From Panicum virgatum (taxonomy: Eukaryota; Streptophyta; Magnoliopsida; Poales; Poaceae): a stretch of DNA of 64,000 nucleotides. Positions 56,639 through 64,000 of this stretch are shown here, piece by piece. How positions within the stretch are numbered: position 1 is the first letter of the stretch; every line of letters begins with the position of its first letter. A model generated the notes under the pieces. That model was not told the DNA's origin. It saw only the letters and a program-made list of their open reading frames with translations, and ran no database searches. Position numbers and translations under genes: made by a program. The DNA lies in the NCBI RefSeq assembly GCF_016808335.1, contig NC_053148.1, positions 48,996,930 to 49,060,929 on the forward strand, written 5' to 3'.

Positions 56639-59366
56639 TTTCGCGACCGTGCCTGAGCACGTTTTTCATTAAGAGGAGAACAGAGTACAGTACAAACTTC
56701 GAGTTGGTTCCAGAGAGATGGAACCAAACCGACAACCCAACATGCACACTAAGTAATTACATTGTTAGCTGATTCGCGACCCGGCAACATACCTAAAGCT
56801 CGAGCGACCGGTTCTAATTTACTAAAACCTGCCTGGAACCAAGCACAGATCTCGTCAATCACCCAGTCCAGTACCTCATACATAGTCCTAATTTGACTGT
56901 CAAAAATTCTCTTGTTTCTTTCCTTCCATACCATCCAGCAAATCAAGATTACCACCGAGTCAAAGCATCGCCGTTCCTCCTTGAGAATGCGTTTCCTAGC
57001 TCGAGTCCACCAAGCAACCAGCCATTGATCATGACTTGATGGGGAGACAGTCGACCATCCGATCCGATGGAATAATTGGAACCAAAGTTCCCTTGAAAAA
57101 GGACAACACAACAGCAGATGCTCAATTGTTTCAGATGCCTGTGAGCAAAGAGCACATGAGTCATCATCTTGTAGCCCATGTTTTTTCCGCCTAGCCGCGG
57201 TCCAGTATCTATCATGTAGCACCAACCAAATGAAGAATTTGCATTTGGGCGGCGCCCGCGCCTTCCACAGCAATGTGGCTCCTTCTACCGGTTGCTGTCC
57301 AATAAAGAATGACTTGTAAGCAGAGGAGGTGGAAAAGGTCTTATCTGGAGTCCATTTCCAACAAACTTTATCCGGCTGATCGGACTGTAGTTGAATTGTC
57401 CTTGTCATGTCCCAAACACGAAGATAGTCAAGAATGACTTGGACAGTAAGAGCCCCAGAAATATCTGTAGTCCAGAGATCACCGTGCAATGCTTGTGCCA
57501 CCGTCCTCTTTTTCTTGATTCGAGGACCCACTGTAGCACAGAGACAAGGTGCCACCTCAGCCAGTGACTTTCCATCGAGCCAACGATCAGACCAGAACAA
57601 GGCAGTGTGGCCATCCCCCAAATCAACGGATATCGAAGCTTGGAACATTGCTTCCACAATGGGCTCCTTCTCATCTGGTAGTAGATGCCATGGCCGAGCA
57701 ACATCTGTACGCTTCATCCACAGCCACCTCATGCAAAGCGCATAACCGAAGCGCTGCAAGTCAAAGATGCCTAAGCCTCCAAGTTCCGGAGGACGACAAA
57801 CTCTAGGCCATGCAAGCAAGCAATGCCCCCCTTTGGCCGATTGCGCTCCTTTCCAGAGAAATGCCCGTCTGATATTGTCAATACATTTGATGGCCCAAGG
57901 AGAGAGGCTAACAGCAAGGGCAGTATGCGTAGGAATTGCAGATAAGGTGCTTTTGATAAGAACAGCTCTTCCAGCGCGATTCAGCAGACCGGCCTTCCAG
58001 AACGGTAGTCTGTTTGCAACCTTGTCAACCAACGGTTGTAAAGCGGCCTTGCTTAATCGCCTTAAGCCCAATGGAATACCAAGATAGTGAATTGGGAATG
58101 GATCAATCTTGCCTGGAAAGTTAGTTAGAAGGTTTACAGCAGCCTCAAGGTCACACTGGATAGGTGAAATCAAACATTTGGACATGTTTGTTGTAAGGCC
58201 AGATGCACCAGCAAAAATGTCCACGACTGCCCTTGTGAGTATCAGGTCCTACTGAGCCGGATACAGAAAGATCACCACATCATCCGCATACAAAAAAGCT
58301 CTTTCCTTTACCATGGGGTGTAGTGTCTGCAGGAGCCCTCTTGTATCGGCCAGACTTAACAGGGCATTGAGACCTTCCATGACTAGCACAAACAACAAAG
58401 GGGATAAAGGGTCACCTTGGCGTAGCCCCCTAGCGTGACAGATCCTCCTCCCAGGTGATCCATTCAAGATGACTTTTGTGCTTGCGGATGACAAAATCAG
58501 TGAAATCCAGTCAAGCCAGCGCCTTGAGAAACCAAGGTGCCGAAGTAAGCTGAGTAAGAAGCGCTAGTTTACAGTATCAAAAGCTTTGGCGATGTCGACC
58601 TTGATAAGGGCTGAAGGCACTCTTTTTCTGTGCAAGAACTTAGCTAAGAGCTGCACTGCTTTATAATTCTCATGAATGAGACGGGTCTGAATAAAGGCGC
58701 TTTGATTTAGCTTGACAAGATCCTTCATGTGCGGGGCAAGACGACGTGCAAGTACCTTAGTCAGAAGCTTGGCGAAGCTATGTATTAGGCTAATCGGCCT
58801 ATAGTCACCGATGGAGGATGCATCATTTTTCTTGCGAAGCAATACCATGTATGCCTGATTCACCAAGTAGAAGCTTCGGCCGTCAAGCACCCAAATGGCC
58901 TGGAAAGCACGCATGATGTCGTGTTTAATTATCGGCCACGCTATTTTGAAGAAAAGACCTGTAAATCCATCGGGCCCTGGCGCCTTGTCGTTTGGCATTT
59001 CTCCAATTGCCTGCCAAATTTCCTCCTCACTAAAACAATGGTCGAGCATAGTGTCACCAACAGAAGGCAAACCAAGTTCCTCAAAATTAATGTAGTTGTT
59101 CTGTATTCCCCTTGTGCCAAGCATGTTCTCAAAATGCTGAAAAACCGCATCCGCCATCTCGTCCTCCCTAAAGAGGACAGTTTCTTCCGTTCTCAGTTTT
59201 GAGATATGGCCCTTACGGCTTCTGTGACAGGCTTGTAGATGGAAAAACCTTGAATTAGCATCCCCTTCAGCAAGGAATGTGATCCTGGAACGCTGTCGAA
59301 CTAGCGTTCTTTGCAGCGAGGCCAATCCCAAAGAACAAAGCTTACGGCTTCTGTGACAGGCCCTTA
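56639..59366 (-). mobile_element. 5'-truncated LINE (L1-type) with 15-bp target duplication
   Basis: The minus-strand element carries the pol ORF from within the region before the reverse transcriptase to its end, then a 3' UTR and a very short A-tail at 56639. The flanks repeat CTGCTTCCCCATCTT (56624-56638 and 59367-59381), the target duplication of target-primed reverse transcription. The endonuclease and ORF1 are missing. At the 5' junction a 21-bp piece of the LINE itself (59212-59232) is repeated at 59341-59361. Confidence 0.92.
56749..59331 (-). pseudogene. LINE pol (reverse transcriptase to zinc finger), two internal stops
   Basis: A single minus-strand frame. The reverse transcriptase starts with conserved K-A-P-G-P-D-G-F and D-Y-R-P-I-S-L, then D-I-A-K-A-F-D, and reaches the catalytic Y-A-D-D near 58285. 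After it come the maturase-like thumb region and a zf-RVT-type C-X2-C...H...C finger near 57100-57180. Stops lie at about 58564 (a tryptophan codon changed to TAG) and 58249. No frameshift separates the parts. The protein would nick DNA and copy the element's RNA, but the N-terminal endonuclease is absent, so this copy is dead. Confidence 0.88.
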
Positions 59367-59381
59367 CTGCTTCCCCATCTT

Positions 59382-60047
59382 ATTGCAAAATATGCTCAGA
59401 CACGACTGCGGGGGAAAAAAATCAGCTAACGTGGGTCCGATCCTTTGGTCACGATTTTTGTCCCGCATCGCTCGTGGTGTATTGCGCAATTCTATGGTTC
59501 AAAATATGATCTGAATCCTGCAATTATTGTGCTAAAGCACCGGGGCTGTGTGTTAAGTGTGTTTATTTACATTTTTAAATCAGAGCTAATATAGCCTTCC
59601 GATGTGGGAATCCGACTGTAGAAAGGCTCGAATTGACACTCCTTTTCCTGTTTCAATTTGGCAGGTGTTCAGTTTGATGCTAACATAATGAAAAGTTTGG
59701 TTCTCAAACTGAACACATCGAATTCAGAGTGTTTCTGTGGTGACCGGATAGATGTGCATAAAACTGCAATCAAAATCATTATCTCATAAGAGACTTTATT
59801 CAGATATTATCAATCTACAGAAATTCAGACAGCCCAGCTGAGTATCAAAACACTTGCTTCAGAATTTCCACCAAAAGCAGGCTTCAATTGTGAAGGAGAC
59901 GCCTACCCAGCTATAGCGTACTTTGAAAATACGTCTACAGAGTTGGTTTGCAGCTCTCGTTGCCCAGTCGGCCGCCCACTCCCCACCGCGGCCCAGCCAT
60001 TTTCCTCCGGCAAATTCCCACCACAGCGCGCGCGCGCGCTCCGCTCC
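59382..60047 (+). promoter_or_regulatory. Upstream region of the PPR gene
   Basis: AT-rich to about 59940, then GC-rich leader. No firm TATA box; PPR genes often lack one. Confidence 0.35.
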
Positions 60048-63000
60048 ATGGATGCCCCCCACTGCCCAGTCCGCCGCCATCTGCCACCGCCGCTCCAGCT
60101 CCCGCCCTTCTCGTCTCCGATTCTCGGGTACCGGCGCCGCGTCGCCAGCGCCGTGGCATGCTGCTTCTCCGCGGCGCTTGGAGACCAGCACCAGGAGCGG
60201 CCGTGGGAGTCCTACGACCGCGACATCCAGTCCCACGCCGGCTCCGACCTGTCCCGCTCCCTCGGCCTCCTCGCCGACATGCAGGCGGCCGGGGCACGCC
60301 CCAGTGCCGCGGCGTACGCGCGCCTTATCCGCGCGCTGGGCCGCGCGGGGCGCACGCTCGAGGCCGAGGCGCTCCTGCTCGAGATGCGCCGCCTCGGCCC
60401 GCGCCCGGACGCCGCGCACTACAACGCGCTCCTCGAGGGGCTGCTCGCCAGGGCGCACCTCAGCCTCGCCGACCGCCTCCTCCTCCAGATGGCCGACGAC
60501 GGCGTCGCGCGGAACCGGCGCACCTACATGCTCCTGCTGGACGCGTACGCGCGCGCGGGCCGGCTCGAGGACTCGTGGTGGGTCCTGGGAGAGATGAGGC
60601 GCCGGGGCATCCGGCTCGACACCGCCGGGTACAGCATGCTGGTGCGCCTTTACCGGGACAATGGCATGTGGAAGAAGGCCACCGACCTCGTTATGGAGAT
60701 GCAGGAGCTCGGGGTTGAGCTCGATGTTAAGATTTACAACGGATTGATCGATACTTTCGGCAAGTATGGCCAGTTGGCGGACGCACGCAGGATGTTCGAC
60801 AAAATGCGCGCAGAAGGGATCAAACCGGACATTTTGACTTGGAATGCTCTGATTCTATGGCATTGTCGAGTTGGGAACATGAAGCGTGCTCTGCGATTCT
60901 TCACCTCAATGCAGGAGGAAGGGATGTACCCGGACCCAAAGATATTTGTTATGATCATCAGCCGGTTGGGGGAGCAGGGGAAGTGGGATGACATAAAAAG
61001 GCTGTTTGATGGCATGAAGAATCGAGGTTTCAAGGAGAGTGGCGTAGTGTATGCTGTATTGGTTGACATTTACGGGCAATATGGCCATTTCCGTGATGCA
61101 CATGAGTGTATAGCTGCTCTCAAAGCTGAAAATACGCAGCTTTCGCCTCGCGTCTTTTGTGTCCTTGCCAATGCTTATGCTCAACAGGTCAGTCAAACTA
61201 GTGAACATGTATGGAATAAACTTTTATCTCATTTTTTCGCTATTTTGAATTGAATATAGTTGCAAATGTCTTTTCTTGCATCTTAATACTGCCTGTGAAC
61301 ATGTAAGTGTGTTACAGTAATGCTGTAAACTTACTCACACTTTGTTCTTTGTGAGAACAAGATGGACCATTTCTGGGTTGGGAACCATGATTTTCTATTG
61401 CTAGATTTTTTTTTTGAATAAAATTGCTAGATAATTTGATTTGATGACCTCCCCAACATCTTTGTTTACCTGTTTGGTGCAATACCTAACATAGATTCAC
61501 AATTTTGTCTTTATTAGAGTATGAGATGGACCATCTTTGGGTTTGGAAATATGATATTCTGTAAATATTATCACTGCACTGGATCTCCGACATCTACCTG
61601 TTCAATGCAATACCTGATGTAGGCTTACAGTTTTGTTATTTTTAGAATAAGCTAGACCGATCTTCATTAAATAATATCACTGGATCACTGACATTTTTGT
61701 TTATCTGTTCAGTACAATACCTGATGTTACTAAATCTTAATGTAGTTGGTAGCCATTGCACTGCGAAATAAAATAGTAGTACCATGGCAAACAGTACTGT
61801 GTTGATATAGGCAGAAATGGTATGACTATCTTCCCCCATCTGATTTAGCACTCGAGCTGAACCAGGATTTTAAATGTAAGTACATTTGAGATAATGAGAT
61901 TTGCTCCTTTTGGGTTTTTGATAAGGGTAAGTAATCACAGCTTGGCTCACTGCTGTAATAATCAGCTATTCTCTGCATGTGCCTTTTCCTTAGGGAAAAC
62001 AGGTTAATTCACCCGTAGAACATTGATATCTGTGTGTCCCTGTGCACCCTGTTCCTCTAGGCGGCGCCCAGGCGGCGCCTAGGCGCGCTTAAGCGCGAGG
62101 CGGAGGGTCCCCGCCTCGCCTATGGGGGTAGGCGGAACCCTAGGCGGGCTGGGTCACCGGCGAGGGAGGAGCAGGCGGCAGCAGGCTGGCTAGAGAAAGA
62201 GATGGCGGCGGGTGGCGGACGGCGCGCGAGCAGGGGGCGAGGAGAGGCGGGCGGCGGGCGACACGGGAGCAGGGGCGAGGAGTGGCGGGCGTCGGGCGGC
62301 GCGGAAGCAGGGGGCGAGTTGAGGCGGGCGGCGCGGGAGCAGCGGGCGGAGGAGAGGCGGGCGGCTGGAGTGCGTGAGCAGGGGATGAGGAGAGGGATGA
62401 GGTTAGGATATGGGTTTGGGCTGTTTATGGGCCTTTCTATACAACTATTGGCCTACATGTGTCCTGTTTTTCTTTTTCTTATACACTTTTACTGTAAAAT
62501 ATGAATGGATTTAAAACGCCTAGGGAAGCGCCTAGGAGCGCCTAGGCTCCGCTTACTCCCGACTAGACTCTAGGCTGTGGGTCACCGCCTAGATTCCGCC
62601 TAGCGCCTAGCCGAACAGGGCCTGTGCACATGTTTCAGCCTGTGTGGATCATGTTGGCTGCTTACTCAAGGTGTTTCTATCTCTTTCAGGGGTTGTGTGA
62701 ACAAAGTGTAAATGTACTTCAGTTAATGGAGGAAGAAGGATTTGAGCCAAATCTTGTTATGCTGAATTTGTTAATCAACGCTTTTGGCACTGCTGGAAGG
62801 CATTTAGAGGCACTGGCTGTATTCCAGCATATCAAGGATAGTGTATGTACCTTATCCTGAAATAAGATGAAAATGGGGATTTTTTTTTGTTGAGTATTGT
62901 TTCCATTACTATGCCATATTGATTTCTTCGCACTCCTGATTACTTGTTCTTTTTTTTCTTAGGGTATGAGCCCAGATGTTGTGACATACACTACACTTAT

Positions 63001-63403
63001 GAAAACATTCATGAGAGCAAAGAAATTTGAAAAGGTCTGCCACTTTATCTCGGTTTTTGTTAACATAAAATAGCCATGCGTGGTAACCTGCACACAACCT
63101 CGATTTGAAATGTATTGCTTTAGGGTCGTGGCCTTCAAAACTTTCAGTTTTCTTGATTGGGATGTAGAGTATAAATTATCTGATGCTATTGAACTTGTGG
63201 AGCATCACAACTCACAAGATTCCATGTACTTGATTAATCTAAGAAGATTGAAATTATTCTGATCCTGGCTGGAATAGGTATCTGAAGTTTACAAGGAAAT
63301 GGAACGTGCTGGATGCACTCCGGACAGGAAAACTCGAGAAATGTTGCATGATGCCTCTGTTATATTGGAACAAAGAGGATGTGAGTATTTCATTTGCAGC
63401 TGA
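60048..63403 (+). CDS. P-class PPR protein, CRP1-like, probably chloroplast
   Basis: Four exons, 60048-61187, 62690-62842, 62963-63034 and 63278-63403, all joined at codon boundaries, give 496 aa. Residues 1-50 are Arg/Ser/Pro-rich with no acidic residue after position 2, as in a plastid transit peptide. From about residue 60 the protein is a run of 35-residue P-type PPR motifs (for example Y-N-G-L-I-D-T-F-G-K and T-Y-T-T-L-M-K-T-F). The order and the closing G-C-T-P-D-R-K-T-R resemble CRP1, which binds specific plastid RNAs, but this protein is shorter. PPR proteins steer RNA processing and translation in organelles. A consensus GTGAGT at 63380 offers an alternative ending that would change only the last few residues. 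Intron 1 (1.5 kb) carries a hAT element. Confidence 0.87.
62047..62620. mobile_element. Non-autonomous hAT element in PPR intron 1
   Basis: Ends CCCTGTTC and GAACAGGG with the perfect 8-bp target duplication CCTGTGCA (62039-62046 and 62621-62628). Subterminal parts are packed with 'cgcctagg' and 'ctaggcg' words in both orientations. The GC-rich centre (62200-62400) has no transposase. It ends about 60 bp before the exon 2 acceptor. Confidence 0.93.
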
Positions 63404-64000
63404 CATGTTGGACTTGAAGAATGAATGCAGTGGTTGAGTGACGATGTATGCAAAATGCTTTGACAGGTATCTATTGAAATTGGAACACTTGCTATTCTAA
63501 ATGGCCCAGGTGTCAATGTTCCTAGTGTCTTGCAAATGCATGGTGAAGAAATCATCTGAAAGGAAACAGAAGGTGGGTATTAGTTTTACACCTTAATTTA
63601 TATGCTATCGTTTCTCTAGTTCTCCTATTCGGATGACACTATAAGATGGATTATCAATTTGCATAAGTTGTTCCAAGTAACTAATCCACCAAGTAGACAT
63701 TTAATTTTGTGTTATCAGTTTTATCTACTGCTGATTTGATGAAAAGAATATCTGGGAAAAAAACATTTGATTAGACTATGGAAGTTTGATGTCCATCACC
63801 TTCTATGGTGTCACTATGTATATGTAAATGTTGCCTTACCATATGAACATGTCCATGACCTCTCCATTTCAACTTTGAAGGCCTACTTGATTTACTTCCA
63901 ACATATCAGCTAATCCTTTGATCACACTTGATAGAAAGTTCCCTTTCATCAAGATGATAGCTCACTGGTATTGTTCTCCTATGCTGGGAAATAATGTGCC
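63404..64000 (+). other. 3' flank of the PPR gene
   Basis: Presumed 3' UTR and downstream DNA. No further gene or element recognised before the window end. Confidence 0.4.

Overview
The window is nuclear DNA of a grass, probably a panicoid. I infer this from GC-rich gene 5' ends, Stowaway- and Tourist-like MITEs, a tRNA-derived SINE, chromodomain Gypsy and long-LTR Copia elements, and MULE and hAT non-autonomous elements. Species is not determined. No prokaryotic features (operons, CRISPR, IS) are present. All gene models are read by eye from open frames, splice consensus and remembered family features.

Layout. 1-4.2 kb: a minus-strand Copia element (gag start, primer site and about 1.7 kb LTR) has cut through a minus-strand DUF4283/zinc-knuckle ORF. 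5.1-7.8 kb: an intact eight-exon F-box gene (SKIP31-like). 9.5-20 kb: retroposon tails, MITEs, a SINE, a U6 retropseudogene and an intronless IDA-like secreted-peptide gene (12.2-12.5 kb). 20.65-20.88 kb: a second small secreted peptide, CEP-like. 22.9-24.2 kb: a textbook non-autonomous MULE. 24.8-25.9 kb: a four-exon, probably plastid, UPF0114 membrane protein. 26.75-27.45 kb: an NDR1/HIN1-like protein. 28.4-30.5 kb: GC-rich non-coding DNA split by a hAT.

30.9-42.5 kb holds two tail-to-tail BAHD acyltransferase copies. The plus copy is broken (missing N-terminus, MULE-like insertion, frameshift) but keeps the family intron. The minus copy is intact, intronless and full length. Between them sits a young LTR retrotransposon without gag-pol (32.9-37.07 kb). 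44.26-54.38 kb is a complete but stop-ridden Gypsy chromovirus with LTRs of about 2.57 kb. 55.5-59.4 kb holds a small ORF split by a hAT, an old LINE relic, and a 5'-truncated LINE with a 15-bp target duplication. 60.0-63.4 kb is a four-exon P-class PPR gene (CRP1-like) whose first intron carries another hAT.

The host genes do not form an obvious pathway. The two peptide genes are candidate extracellular signals, the BAHD enzyme belongs to specialised or ester metabolism, and the PPR and UPF0114 products are probably plastid proteins. I found no convincing new biological system. The most distinctive items are the divergent IDA-like peptide, the contrasting fates of the BAHD pair, a 52-bp repeat array open in every forward frame, and a set of mobile elements whose target duplications can be read exactly.
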